Source: Terriglobia bacterium
GTDB taxonomy: Bacteria > Acidobacteriota > Terriglobia > Acidiferrales > UBA7541
NCBI GenBank assembly: GCA_020073605.1
Contig: JAIQEW010000024.1
Location: 1 to 34,894, forward strand
Length of the DNA stretch: 34,894 bases
Direction of reading: 5' to 3'
Shown here: piece by piece, positions 7,718 through 15,916 of the stretch
Layout: every line of letters starts with the position of its first letter
How positions within the stretch are numbered: the stretch's first letter is position 1
The notes under the pieces: model-generated
Seen by the model: the letters and a program-made list of their open reading frames with translations, nothing else
Told to the model about the DNA's origin: nothing
The model's database searches: none
Translations under genes and position numbers: made by a program

Positions 7718-8191
7718 ATGGCATCGATCGTAAGAGAAGTAGGCGAAACATTCTGGACGCTCTACAAGGGCTTCCGCGTCACCTTTCTGACCATGTTTCG
7801 CAAGACTACGACCGAAAGTTTCCCGGACGTCCCTCCGAGTGTCCAGCCGCGCTATCGCGGAATCCACGTACTGCAGCGTGACGAAAACGGATTCGAGAAA
7901 TGCGTAGGCTGTTTTCTCTGCGCCGCAGCCTGCCCGGCGAATTGTATCTACATCGAGGCCGCGGAGAATACCGAGACGCAGCGCATTTCCGCCGGAGAGC
8001 GTTACGCAAAGGTCTATAACATCGACTACTCGCGGTGCATTTTCTGCGGCTACTGCGTCGAGGCTTGCCCCACTGACGCGATCACCCATGGGCACAGCAT
8101 CGAACTCGCCCCGTACAATATCAACGCCCTGATCTACCGCAAGGAGCAGCTTCTCGAACCTTGGCCTCCCCGCACTTCTCCCGCGTCCTGA
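7718..8191 (+). CDS. nuoI: NuoI-type NADH-quinone oxidoreductase subunit, 2[4Fe-4S]
   Basis: 157 aa, starting at an ATG preceded by GAGGGGCG. Two full [4Fe-4S] cluster motifs are visible: CVGCFLCAAACP and CIFCGYCVEACP, each CxxCxxCxxxCP, at about residues 60-75 and 105-120. The amphipathic N-terminus (about 1-30, LYKGFRVTFLTMF) and the IALxPYNxxxLIY-like tail (ELAPYNINALIY) are typical of NuoI, which passes electrons to the quinone-proximal cluster of complex I. Length is normal. No other nuo gene is near; it stands alone after the YpdA-like gene, so it may serve a complex encoded elsewhere or a different redox partner. Confidence 0.85.
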   Translation: MASIVREVGETFWTLYKGFRVTFLTMFRKTTTESFPDVPPSVQPRYRGIHVLQRDENGFEKCVGCFLCAAACPANCIYIEAAENTETQRISAGERYAKVYNIDYSRCIFCGYCVEACPTDAITHGHSIELAPYNINALIYRKEQLLEPWPPRTSPAS

Positions 8192-8624
8192 TCTTTCTCG
8201 CTCGGACATCCCTCCACTCTTGAATCCCTCTGCCGGGCGCCGCTAGTTTCGAATTCGCGCGCAACTCGCTCATCCGAATCCACGTAATTCGCCGACCACG
8301 CGCCTTCCGTTCGATTGCCTCGCTCGTCGAAGTCGGATTCCTCATTCTGTTTGTCCGGATTCCCTCATTCCATCTGCATGAATGCGAGACGCACCCTCGC
8401 CTTCGTCTCATCGCCTCTGACTTCTGTCGCCTCCTTCAACGCCGCTCATCGCAATCGCGCAGTCCCGATTCTCCTCGACCGTTTTCTCCATACAGTTGCG
8501 ACTCGTCCTCGCGTTCTCGCCCCTCCGCCATCCCCAAATGAATAGTTTAGCGTGGAGGCAGCAGGAATGCTCCAAGCGTTGGAGAACGGGCACCGCATTA
8601 CGTTTTGCGTTTATTCGCACGGGG
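8192..8624. other. Gene-free stretch before the tandem array
   Basis: I see no convincing gene. The plus strand is pyrimidine-rich over much of 8200-8520. Short frames on both strands have no recognisable domain, start-site signal or plausible composition. Confidence 0.45.
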
Positions 8625-9785
8625 CGCGGTGGACAACGCAAGAGAGCTGCGCGCGGCGCGTGATGGTGCCGGGCGATGCGCCGGTCAAGGGATGATGCAC
8701 TCGAATCGATCGCGGCGAGAGACATCAGATATCGTGCAGACGCTTGCGCGGCAGGTATGTGTGAGCAGGGGCGCGTACAACAGCGCGTGTGCCGCAACAA
8801 GGCTTCGCACGACGGAAAAGGGCGCGGTGGACAACGCAAGAGGGCTGCGCGCGGCGCGTGATGGCGCCGGGCGCTGCGCCGGTCAAGGGATGATGCACTC
8901 GAATCGATCGCGATGAGAGACATCGTGCGGACGCTTGCGCGGCGGGCATGTGTGAGCAGGGGCGCGTACAAAAGCGCGTGTGCCGCAGCAAGGTATCGCA
9001 CGACGGAAGAGAACGCCGAGAGTTTGCGCGGCAAGTCGTGGCGAACGGCGGGTGATGGTGCCGGCCGATGCGGCGGTCAAAGGATGATCCACTCGAATCG
9101 ATCGCGACGAAAAGCATCGCGCAGGAAGCTTGCGTGGCAGGCACATGCAGGCAAGGGCTCATCCAACAGCGGGTTTGCCGCAGTAAGGTTTCGCACAATG
9201 GAAGAGAACGCCGGGAGTTTGCGCGGCAAGTCGTGGCGCACGCCGACACAGCAGCGGAAGCATGAGGCACCCTGGATTGAATTCAATCGGGGAGATGGCC
9301 GGCGGCTTGTGCGGCAGGTGCAGCCGGGCAGCAGCACGCTCGGCGGCGTACGTAGCGCGTCCTGGCTCCAAGACAACCGGAAGAAACGTCGGGAATCTCC
9401 GCAAGCGCGGCTGGGGCGCAGCGCCATGAGCAGCGCACTTGGCGCAACCATGCTTCGATGGAGCCGCACAAAGCGCCACATGCGCGCGCGACAAGCGCAG
9501 CCATGCACCGGCGCAATTGGCAGCGCAAGTAAAGCACCCAGATATCACCCCGCCGAAGGGAACGCCGGGAGCTTGCGAGGTAGGTCATGGCGCACCACTG
9601 GTGATAGCGATGACCGATGCGGCGGTCAAAGGTTGATGCACCCGAATCGATCGCGACAAAAAGCATCGCGCAGGAAGATTGCGCGGCAAGTGCAGCTATG
9701 CAGCTGCGCAATCGGCGGCGCAAGTAACGCAGCCAGGCATCACGCAACCGAAGAGAACGACCGAAGCGTGCGCGGCCGATCCATG
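8625..9785. repeat. Degenerate tandem array of about six 180-198 bp units
   Basis: A marker in each unit (GATGATGCACTCGAATCG or a variant) starts at 8691, 8889, 9083, 9261 (weak) and 9632, with a decayed position between the last two. Spacing is thus 198, 194 and 178, then about two times 185. A second marker recurs in step: TTGCGCGGCAGG...GCCGCA..AAGG..TCGCAC..GGAAGAGAACGC. Units one and two are nearly identical; identity falls rightward. A 7-base difference between units one and two changes the reading frame, so no single frame runs through the array. It may be a non-coding satellite or a dead repetitive gene. Confidence 0.7.
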
Positions 9786-10269
9786 TCGCCAATGGCTCGA
9801 CTCGCTGCGCGCGTCGAGATCACACATCGCCCCTTGCGCACAAACGCGGAGACGCACAGTTGTCCCGAGAGACGCGGGAACGAGGGAAGCGTTTTGCATC
9901 CGAGAGGGGCGTTGGAAGCGCGCGCTTCGGGGAAACGCCGCGAGCGCCGTGCAAACAAGCGCCTCGCCGCTTGCGTCTTGAGCGGAGAACCATTGCAGTG
10001 CGGGAATCATGAGAATGAAGCGCGATTTCGCGATGCAACTCTTGTCCCGCCTTGCATGACATATCCAGGCATCGCCCATCATGCATGGCGCAGCGGCGCG
10101 GCAAATGATTTGCTGCCGACAGACGGCCGAACTCCGGCATGCCAATCGTTTTTCATGACGCATCCCGGATCGCCGCAGCCGCGCCTGCGCCGGGCTGCAG
10201 CCCTATACCAGCCGCCACTCGGGCGGTTGGACCACCTTCCGGATTTATTGCGTTCATCAAGCCAGCAGT
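9786..10269. other. No supported gene between the array and the next CDS
   Basis: Frames are open on several strands because of high GC, but their translations are Arg/Cys/Ala-rich without domains. A long forward frame (8913-11102) crosses both the array and the well-supported leftward gene at 10270-11022, and I do not accept it. Confidence 0.45.
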
Positions 10270-11022
10270 CTACGACGCTGCCGCAGCGTGCCGATCAGCA
10301 GCGAGCGCGCAACGAAGCAATCTTCGCGCGGGCGCTAGCGGGCGTAGATCGCGGCCCGGCATGGATGTTGCGCGGCGCGCCGGCCGAACAGCGGACGGCG
10401 GTAAGCGCAGCGAGCATTCGTTGTTCGCTCCTCCGTCGAAAGAACTATAAAGTACTTTCCCGCGGTCGCAGAAGACATGCTCGGCGTGGCGAAGCGCAAG
10501 GTCCGGTGATTTCACGAGCTTCGCACGGCGAAGCGACGGCAGGCCGGGGACAGAAGCATCGCGATCTCGCTCCGTCCGGACGCACTCAGCCGTACTTCTG
10601 TCGCGCAGCAGCCCCGTGTTCGCGCTCGAAAAGCCGCGCGGGGTCGCGTGCGTGCGGGCATCGATCGGCGGCGTGGCTCGGCCGCCTGCTTGATCGGGAG
10701 CCGGAAGTGCCGGATGGGCCGCACGGTCAGATGAGGCGGCCGGCTCCATCAGCGAGGGAAGGAACGAGATCGCGAATTGTTGCGGTTCGCCGAGAGACGC
10801 TTGGCCGGATCTTTCGTCGCCGCACGGGCTGTCCGCGCGTTTCCACTCCAAGATCGACCGCGCGATGCGTGCATCGACCTCGGCATCAATCCATTTTTCC
10901 AGAACCTGCTGGGCTTCCTTGCGCAGGTTCGCGGCGCGATTCAGCCGCGCTAGCTCGACGGACTCGAGCCCCATTTGAGATGACGCCAACAAATATTCGA
11001 GCGGCGGACGGGTGTCGCCCAT
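10270..11022 (-). CDS. Conserved-looking helical protein with a disordered tail
   Basis: The ATG at 11022 has GGAGG seven bases upstream, a strong start; the product is 250 aa. The first 70 residues are clearly protein-like: MGDTRPPLEYLLASSQMGL, then LNRAANLRKEAQQVLEKW and DAEVDARIARSILEWKRAD, predicted as amphipathic helices. Beyond about residue 75 the sequence becomes Pro/Arg/Ser-rich without structure. Either the tail is disordered, or the true protein is shorter and the frame has drifted. It diverges from the zinc-ribbon gene at 11199. I do not know the family; the position suggests a phage-early-type locus. Confidence 0.55.
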   Translation of the reverse strand: MGDTRPPLEYLLASSQMGLESVELARLNRAANLRKEAQQVLEKWIDAEVDARIARSILEWKRADSPCGDERSGQASLGEPQQFAISFLPSLMEPAASSDRAAHPALPAPDQAGGRATPPIDARTHATPRGFSSANTGLLRDRSTAECVRTERDRDASVPGLPSLRRAKLVKSPDLALRHAEHVFCDRGKVLYSSFDGGANNECSLRLPPSAVRPARRATSMPGRDLRPLAPARRLLRCALAADRHAAAAS

Positions 11023-11094
11023 GGACAAGCCTCCAGAATTTGCGTGACCCCCAGAAGCGGGAGGAAAACAAGCTCGCGAAGAGTACCACACACA

Positions 11095-11130
11095 TTACGT
11101 AACGCAATAGGACTCGGGTAGCAGTACCCG
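11095..11130. promoter_or_regulatory. Candidate operator/hairpin between divergent genes
   Basis: An 8-bp palindrome TTACGTAA (11095-11102) is followed by a perfect hairpin CGGGTA, GCAG, TACCCG (11115-11130). Both lie in the 176-bp gap between the leftward gene starting at 11022 and the rightward gene starting at 11199, where a shared regulator could bind. Positional inference only. Confidence 0.3.
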
Positions 11131-11198
11131 ATGACGGAGCTGTCCGCCGGCTGCGCAGGCGCGGCGGCGAGCGAGATCTCAGTGATCCGGAGGGAGCG

Positions 11199-11552
11199 AT
11201 GCAGAGCAAGCGGACCACGGGCACATCGTTGGGAGATCAGGCGCGGGAAGACAGGGGTCAGAGAGCGTTTCTCGAAAAGCGCCGCGAATATAACCGCCGC
11301 TACATGCGCGCGTGGCGCGCCGACCCCGCGCATCAAGCTCTCGACCGGGACAATCGCGATCGGTCGAATTACGAACGCAAACTGCGGGATGCACGCATCG
11401 ACCGCATTCCGTATACGAACGAGCGCGGAGAGCGCGTCTGCGGTTTGTGCCGCAGGCAAGCCCCGGTGACGGAGATCGTGCGTCTGCAAGTGTGCGACTG
11501 CGCGCCGCAAGGCTACGTGGAAATCCGGATTCCGTATTGCGGCGAATGTTAG
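11199..11552 (+). CDS. Small zinc-ribbon protein, phage-early type
   Basis: 117 aa; the ATG is preceded by GGAGGGAGCG, a strong ribosome-binding site. The N-terminal 65 residues are highly charged and helical (QRAFLEKRREYNRRYMRAW, with many Arg). The C-terminal half contains CGLCRRQ, then VCDC and a final CGEC, enough cysteines for one zinc site. This arrangement suggests nucleic-acid binding. It is the first gene of a rightward run of four phage-like genes. No named family recognised. Confidence 0.6.
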   Translation: MQSKRTTGTSLGDQAREDRGQRAFLEKRREYNRRYMRAWRADPAHQALDRDNRDRSNYERKLRDARIDRIPYTNERGERVCGLCRRQAPVTEIVRLQVCDCAPQGYVEIRIPYCGEC

Positions 11553-11613
11553 GCCATTCTCGGGCGGCACGGAGAGCGGCGCCGGCAATGAGGTGCGAGT
11601 CCACCGTCGAGCG

Positions 11614-12336
11614 ATGAGAGGCATGGACTACAACACGGGCCTGCGCGGAGTGCTCCTCGATGCGCGGCACTATGAGCGGATGGGAGCCGCTATCTGGCTC
11701 TACGCATGGCTCGTCCTGCGGCAAACGCACCAGCACGGGACCACGGGCTGGGTGCTGGGCGGCTCGCCCATCAGCTACCGCGAGATCGAGGAAGAGACGG
11801 GCTTCAACCGCCGAACGCTCGAGCGCTGGATGCGCACGCTGCGCTTCCACGGGTATATCGAGACAGATGCCGCACCGGAAGGCGTCGTCGTGCGAATCAC
11901 GAAGGCCAAGAAGTTTCGCGAAGCCGGCCGCAAGATTGGGGAGGGGGTACGCAGAGTTGCGGAGGGGGCCACGCAGAGTTGCGTAGCACATTCTCGTGAA
12001 ACGTCCTCGAATCTTCATGTTACGGGCGGGATAGGTAGTTCATCTGTAGCTGGATCAAAGGAAAGATCAAAACACACTGAAATCCACATGGATTTCCACA
12101 GTCAAAGTCAAAACCACGAGGTCCAAAAGCAAACCCCAAACCCTTCCGGTTTAGGTGAACAGCAAAACCAAAGGCCGAACACAGGAACCGGGTTTGCTTA
12201 CGGGCCGCATTTGAATTCGAAGGAAAGAGGGTTGATCGAGGCGCGTGTCCGGCAGCAATTGATGCGAGCCGAACGCGACGAGGCGGTTCGCCGCGAGCTT
12301 GCCGTGGGGACAGGTCCGGAGATTCACAGGTCATGA
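11614..12336 (+). CDS. Winged-helix replication-type protein
   Basis: About 240 aa. Possible starts are GTG 11593, ATG 11614 and ATG 11623; none has a strong ribosome-binding site, so 11614 is a compromise. Residues about 1-95 resemble the N-terminal domain of phage replication-initiation or replisome-organiser proteins. They include the helix AAIWLYAWLVLRQT, the segment GWVLGGSPISYREIEEETG with a helix-turn-helix RRTLERWMRTLRFHGYIET, and a wing (PEGVVVRITKAKKF). The middle is low-complexity Ser/Gln/Asn-rich and the end has a charged helix (KERGLIEARVRQQLMRAERD). DNA binding is likely; an origin-binding role is inference. Its stop overlaps the next start (ATGA). Confidence 0.6.
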   Translation: MRGMDYNTGLRGVLLDARHYERMGAAIWLYAWLVLRQTHQHGTTGWVLGGSPISYREIEEETGFNRRTLERWMRTLRFHGYIETDAAPEGVVVRITKAKKFREAGRKIGEGVRRVAEGATQSCVAHSRETSSNLHVTGGIGSSSVAGSKERSKHTEIHMDFHSQSQNHEVQKQTPNPSGLGEQQNQRPNTGTGFAYGPHLNSKERGLIEARVRQQLMRAERDEAVRRELAVGTGPEIHRS

Positions 12337-12728
12337 AAGCGAGCTTCAAATTGCGGAAGGAAGCAGGGCACGGAGGCTGCATTCCGCGCGGATGGCGCAT
12401 GGCGTGGTACGAGCCGCGCCGGCGCGTGGGCGTGTACTATCCTGCGCCGCTTCACAGAGTGATGCGTGCGGCGCGCGAATTCGTGTACCGGATCCACGTT
12501 GCCGCGTGCGCTCCAACAATCGAGCGCGCGCAGGTGTTCGAGATGCAGCGCGCGCACGCGGACCGGCAGCGCCTGGCTGACGAATACGCGCGCGGATACC
12601 TGATCGGCTGGCGCGAATGTTTTCGCGCGGCGCTCGAAGCGGTCGAGGACGAGCTCACGCGGAACGACGACGTGTGGGACATCGGCGGGCTGCTGGTGGA
12701 TACACCGAAATCGCCACCGGAGAACTGA
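12333..12728 (+). CDS. Unknown protein, translationally coupled
   Basis: 131 aa. The ATG overlaps the upstream stop by four bases. The protein is rich in Arg and aromatic residues, with RGWRMAWYEPRRRVGVYYPA at the N-terminus and a long helix around residues 60-110 (QRLADEYARGYLIGWRECF, then ALEAVEDELTR). No known motif is visible. Composition resembles its phage-like neighbours rather than the core genes further right. Confidence 0.5.
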   Translation: MKASFKLRKEAGHGGCIPRGWRMAWYEPRRRVGVYYPAPLHRVMRAAREFVYRIHVAACAPTIERAQVFEMQRAHADRQRLADEYARGYLIGWRECFRAALEAVEDELTRNDDVWDIGGLLVDTPKSPPEN

Positions 12729-12756
12729 CGATGAGATCTCTCGTCCGGGAGGGGGC

Positions 12757-13248
12757 ATGAAGTCCACGGAAATCTTCGATGTCTGCCACGCGCGCTACCG
12801 CGGCCTACGCGAATGGCTGAAGGACGCGACGGGCGCGGTGCGCTCGCTCGACATGGAGAAACCGTCGGCGGGATACCAGTGGCGTCCGGACCGCGCGCGC
12901 GCCTGCGAATACGTCGCCGATTTCGAGCGCATCGGCCGCCGCGCGCTGCGCCGGCCGGAGTGGAAAGGGCGGCTCAAGCTCTTCAACGTCTATTTCGTGC
13001 GCGGCGCTGAATACCGTCGCGCGATTCGTCTTGTGGGCGTGGCCGAAGGAACGTTCGACTACTGGTACGGGGAAGTGAAGCGCGCACTCGGCTCCGAATT
13101 CTCGCGCACGGGACTGTATCCGCCGTCGCGATATTTTCAAAGTCGGATGGAAAGCGTGAAGGAAAGTACAAATCAACACCAGATCCCTCGTCGGCCAGAG
13201 TCAGGCCTCCTTCGGGATGACGGCAAGAGTCTCGCTGGGGGCGGCTGA
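12757..13248 (+). CDS. Phage-like unknown protein with a repeat-derived C-terminus
   Basis: 163 aa; GGAGGGGGC stands immediately before the ATG. Residues 1-130 are helical and basic, with GYQWRPDRARACEYVADFER, KLFNVYFVRGAEYRRAIRL and GVAEGTFDYWYGEVKRALG. The last resembles a helix-turn-helix or sigma-like segment, as in late-gene activators, but I cannot assign it. The final 25 residues (QIPRRPESGLLRDDGKSLAG) are encoded by a dispersed repeat of the 'ATCCCTCGTCGG ... CGGGATGAC' type, also seen near 33080 in the portal frame. The repeat has replaced or extended the natural end. Confidence 0.5.
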   Translation: MKSTEIFDVCHARYRGLREWLKDATGAVRSLDMEKPSAGYQWRPDRARACEYVADFERIGRRALRRPEWKGRLKLFNVYFVRGAEYRRAIRLVGVAEGTFDYWYGEVKRALGSEFSRTGLYPPSRYFQSRMESVKESTNQHQIPRRPESGLLRDDGKSLAGGG

Positions 13249-13281
13249 TGAATGGGCGGCATCGCGCCAAGCATCTGCGCC

Positions 13282-13305
13282 GGGCACGGTATACCGTGCC
13301 CCTAC
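13282..13305 (-). repeat. Palindrome with core ACGGTATACCGT, inverted
   Basis: GGGC, ACGGTATACCGT, GCCCCTAC. Upstream lies CCAAGCATCTGCGCC, the complement of the ATGCTTGG tail that follows other members. Read leftward it is the arm GTAGGGGC, the palindromic core, GCCC and the tail. Confidence 0.8.
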
Positions 13306-13361
13306 GAAGGCGTTCGGTATTCGGCGCGCCGTCAATGGGCAACATCGCCACCCGGGAAGGT

Positions 13362-13390
13362 GTAGGGGCGGGTTTGAAACCCGCCCCTAC
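13362..13390 (+). repeat. Palindrome with core GGGTTTGAAACCC, copy 1
   Basis: A 29-bp element: GTAGGGGC, core GGGTTTGAAACCC, GCCCCTAC. Identical copies are at 17654-17682, 23229-23257 and 29722-29750; an inverted copy is at 29947-29975. Confidence 0.9.
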
Positions 13391-13608
13391 GGACGCAATT
13401 CCAAGGTCGGTGTCATCCTGAGCGGAGCCCCGCGCGTTATCGATCTCGCGCATTGTTTGCACGCGGGACGCAGTCGAAGGATCTCTCTTCGATTTAGCGC
13501 CAGGCGAGGGAAGATTCACCACGAAGAGGTATTCCCGAAAGGCAGACGCTACACAACCAGGCACGAATCGCGCAGCTTAGCCAAACATGCACACAGAGAG
13601 AGGGTGGT

Positions 13609-13923
13609 TTAGCTTCGGCTCTTGCGCGAGCTCACGAATAGGCTGCGGATCAGCGGGATGCCCAGGTTGAAGGGCATGGTCAACAAGTTTCTCAACAGCG
13701 CCGAGCGCTGGTCGATCCGGTCGTGAACCACATCAGCTTCGGCCTGCTTCGCCGCGACGACTGCCGTGACGTACTTCAGAAAGTCCACGCCGCACTTCTC
13801 GCACTTGCCGCCCTGGCGCTGCTCGTGCTTGCACGACGGGCACTGGTAGCGCAGGGTCGCGTGGCAGCGCTGGCAGAAGCGCGCCACGTCGCGTGCTTCC
13901 GCTCCGCATTTGGGGCATTTCAT
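13609..13923 (-). CDS. Double zinc-ribbon protein
   Basis: 104 aa. Three CxxC-type knuckle pairs are visible: CPKCG and CQRCH (first ribbon, residues 3-22), then CPSC and CEKCG (second ribbon, about 29-45). This is the tandem zinc-ribbon pattern of small acidobacterial and other bacterial proteins. A helix (VTAVVAAKQAEADVV) follows, then a moderately hydrophobic end (LLTMPFNLGIPLIRSLFV) that could touch the membrane. Role unknown; zinc ribbons usually bind nucleic acid or protein partners. Apparently single. Confidence 0.65.
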   Translation of the reverse strand: MKCPKCGAEARDVARFCQRCHATLRYQCPSCKHEQRQGGKCEKCGVDFLKYVTAVVAAKQAEADVVHDRIDQRSALLRNLLTMPFNLGIPLIRSLFVSSRKSRS

Positions 13924-14030
13924 GATCGTAGTTTACCGGGCGGGGAGAGCCGCGCGGCAGCGAAGCGCGTTGCGTGCGCTCACGGCGTTAACACTGGCCG
14001 ATAGGGCAGGGGGCGAGCCGCGCCGAAGCG

Positions 14031-15005
14031 TCAGCGCGGGCCTTTGCTGCGGCTTGATGGGGCGGACGAGGGAGACTTGCGCGTCGGGTCGGCGGGATGC
14101 GCCGGAGCGGTATGCTCCTTGGCTTGCGGCGTGGGAGCGAGCAATCGCACCACGTGCCCGAGCCGCTCGGAACGAAACGGCTTCGCCATGCAGACGACGG
14201 CGCCGAGCGAATGCGCGTTGGCGTAGTCGCTCGGATAAGCCGAGCTGGTCGTCAGCACGACGGGCACGGTGTGAAGACGAGGCGTGGATTTCACGTGCGC
14301 GCAGAGGTCGAAGCCGGGAAGCTCTTCGCCTTCGATTTCGGAAATTAGCAGCGCGGGAGTGAACATCTTCAGCACCTCGTGCGCTTCGGAGGCGCTGCTG
14401 ACCGCGATCACGTCGTAGCCTTCGTTCACGAGGTAGGTCTTCAGCATTTCGCGCATGGCCGGATCGGCGTCCACTGCCACGACGAGCGGCTTCTTCGAGT
14501 CCGGCGCAACGGCCTGGGCCGGCGGCGCTGGTTGTTTGCCGAGTCTATTTCCGCCCGTATCAACCAGATCCCCCATGGCGGTGATGCCGAGCGCAATCGC
14601 TACAGCGAAACTCCCGTCCTCCATCTTCTTGACGCGAGCCACGCGGCCCGGCTGCTCGGCCTGCGCCCCGATCCCCGTTCTGCTGTACGGAAATGTTACG
14701 GCGACTTCCATGCCGACGGTAAATGCCGGTTCCGAGCATGCGAAGAGGAAGCCGGTGCGGGAGACGTCCAGCGTGGTCGAAATCTCGCAGGGTCCGTTGC
14801 CGGTCAAATCCAGAGCGCGAACGCGCACAGGCGCGGAGATCAGCGCGCGGCGGCGCGTGCGGCGTTCGCCGCTAGGAGCATTACCGGCGGCCGTTTCACG
14901 GGCCGGCGATGGCGCCGAGCCGTGCGCGGAGGTGTTCATCATGCCCGCGGTTACATCTTCCCCCTGATGCTGGCCAGGGGTCGAGAATCCGTGCGTGTCG
15001 CTCAT
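14031..15005 (-). CDS. PilZ domain fused to a degenerate receiver domain
   Basis: The ATG at 15005 is preferred (324 aa); an upstream ATG at 15176 would add 57 residues that look non-coding. Residues about 47-145 are a PilZ c-di-GMP-binding domain, with the basic RRTRRR (48-53) and DVSRTG (80-85) matching the RxxxR and D/NxSxxG ligand motifs. Residues about 172-292 are a CheY-like receiver. The conserved Lys (MAKPF, K275) remains. The phosphoacceptor position carries Glu (LLISEIEGE, E223) and the second acid of the DD pair is Ala (VDADP). It probably cannot be phosphorylated and may mimic the active state. Cytoplasmic; likely links c-di-GMP to an output. Confidence 0.75.
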   Translation of the reverse strand: MSDTHGFSTPGQHQGEDVTAGMMNTSAHGSAPSPARETAAGNAPSGERRTRRRALISAPVRVRALDLTGNGPCEISTTLDVSRTGFLFACSEPAFTVGMEVAVTFPYSRTGIGAQAEQPGRVARVKKMEDGSFAVAIALGITAMGDLVDTGGNRLGKQPAPPAQAVAPDSKKPLVVAVDADPAMREMLKTYLVNEGYDVIAVSSASEAHEVLKMFTPALLISEIEGEELPGFDLCAHVKSTPRLHTVPVVLTTSSAYPSDYANAHSLGAVVCMAKPFRSERLGHVVRLLAPTPQAKEHTAPAHPADPTRKSPSSAPSSRSKGPR

Positions 15006-15183
15006 CCTGGGTTGGCCCTTGTCTGTAAAGAGATTCGTCCGAAGCACTAAATTACCAGCAGGGAAGTGCGGGCACACTAGAAAGGAAGTCACATTCTGCT
15101 GGTACTCGGGTGGTACGCCCTTCTGGTACCTGAGTCCTATGGGTCGACTCAGTAACCATCTGTCTGGAACCGTCACGCAACTG

Positions 15184-15585
15184 TCAGAACCTGAACGTCC
15201 GTCTAAACCAACCTACTAATCTATCTACAATGCGAAGCACGAAGTTCTTCTTTGTTGTTCGGCGTTGTATTCTGTAGAGCGTGCCGTTGACCAGCATGCG
15301 CTTTGGGTCTGGCCGGCCTTTGGCTCCCACGCTCCCGTCTGCCCTCAGATACTGGTGGACTCGGACAACTTCTAGGTTAGCCTCATCCAGATATGAAATC
15401 TGCTGACTATGGGTACAATAAGGCTCGTCAGCCTCCTTTGCTTTATCAAGAGTTAGATGAACGTTTCGGCGGACACTCGCCCTGAGTTCCCCTGATCGGC
15501 ACCTTTCCCAGTAGCGTCCCTCATTGAACATTCTTCGCAAATCCCACTCAGATACCCGTACAATGGGATATAGGTCATCGGCCAT
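15184..15585 (-). CDS. Hypothetical protein, basic
   Basis: 133 aa: MADDLYPIVRVSEWDLRRMF, a central EADEPYCTHSQQISYLDEAN and a basic end (DRLVGWFRRTFRF) that may be amphipathic. The composition is protein-like and less GC-biased than its neighbours. No domain recognised. Its ATG lies in CCATGG together with the ATG of the rightward gene at 15584, so the two genes start head to head. No strong ribosome-binding site on either side. Confidence 0.6.
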   Translation of the reverse strand: MADDLYPIVRVSEWDLRRMFNEGRYWERCRSGELRASVRRNVHLTLDKAKEADEPYCTHSQQISYLDEANLEVVRVHQYLRADGSVGAKGRPDPKRMLVNGTLYRIQRRTTKKNFVLRIVDRLVGWFRRTFRF

Positions 15586-15916
15586 GGTCAGCAGTTCTCA
15601 AATTCGGGAGAAGCTAGCGATGCTGCTCGACAAGCGCGTGGACTTCGACAGCTTCGAGGATTGGTTCGTCCGAAATACTTGGAATGTTCATTTGTCCGGT
15701 AGTTCCGCCGCCGTAGAGCTGACATTTGCGATAGAAGAAGCTCTTTCAGAGTATTCAAGCGGCAACCTCTCCGAGGCACGCCTGCGAAATACTTTGAGCC
15801 AATTGATTCACGCAGAAAATCAGGCCGTATCGGTGCTCACTGACGCTCCGTATGGTCAGTTGTTTCTTGAGGGGCAGGGGAATTCAGCACTTGTACTGGC
15901 TTCGGCACGAGCATAA
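15584..15916 (+). CDS. Small acidic hypothetical protein
   Basis: 110 aa from the ATG at 15584; an ATG at 15563 would add seven residues. It is helical and acidic: QIREKLAMLLDKRVDFDSFE, then VELTFAIEEALSEYSSGNLS and RLRNTLSQLIH. The conserved-looking DFDSFEDWFVRNTWN resembles small regulatory or immunity-type proteins, but I cannot name a family. It is divergent from 15184-15585, with starts overlapping by two bases. Its end overlaps the convergent gene at 15837 by 80 bp. Confidence 0.55.
   Translation: MVSSSQIREKLAMLLDKRVDFDSFEDWFVRNTWNVHLSGSSAAVELTFAIEEALSEYSSGNLSEARLRNTLSQLIHAENQAVSVLTDAPYGQLFLEGQGNSALVLASARA

Larger units (their letters stand above)
13249..13608. other. Intergenic repeat cluster
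   Basis: No gene. It holds an inverted core-variant palindrome at 13282-13305, a GGGTTTGAAACCC-core palindrome at 13362-13390, and a 'GTCATCCTGAGCGGAGC ... GAAGGATCTCTCTTCG' repeat at about 13412-13488. Confidence 0.65.

Noticed and set aside
8625..9785. CRISPR array
   Set aside because: Units are about 190 bp and similar throughout, with no short repeat/unique spacer alternation and no cas gene.
8913..11102. 729-codon forward open frame
   Set aside because: It crosses the tandem array, is Arg/Ser-rich without domains, lacks a good start signal, and is antisense to the well-supported gene at 10270-11022. The length is explained by GC-rich repeats without stops.
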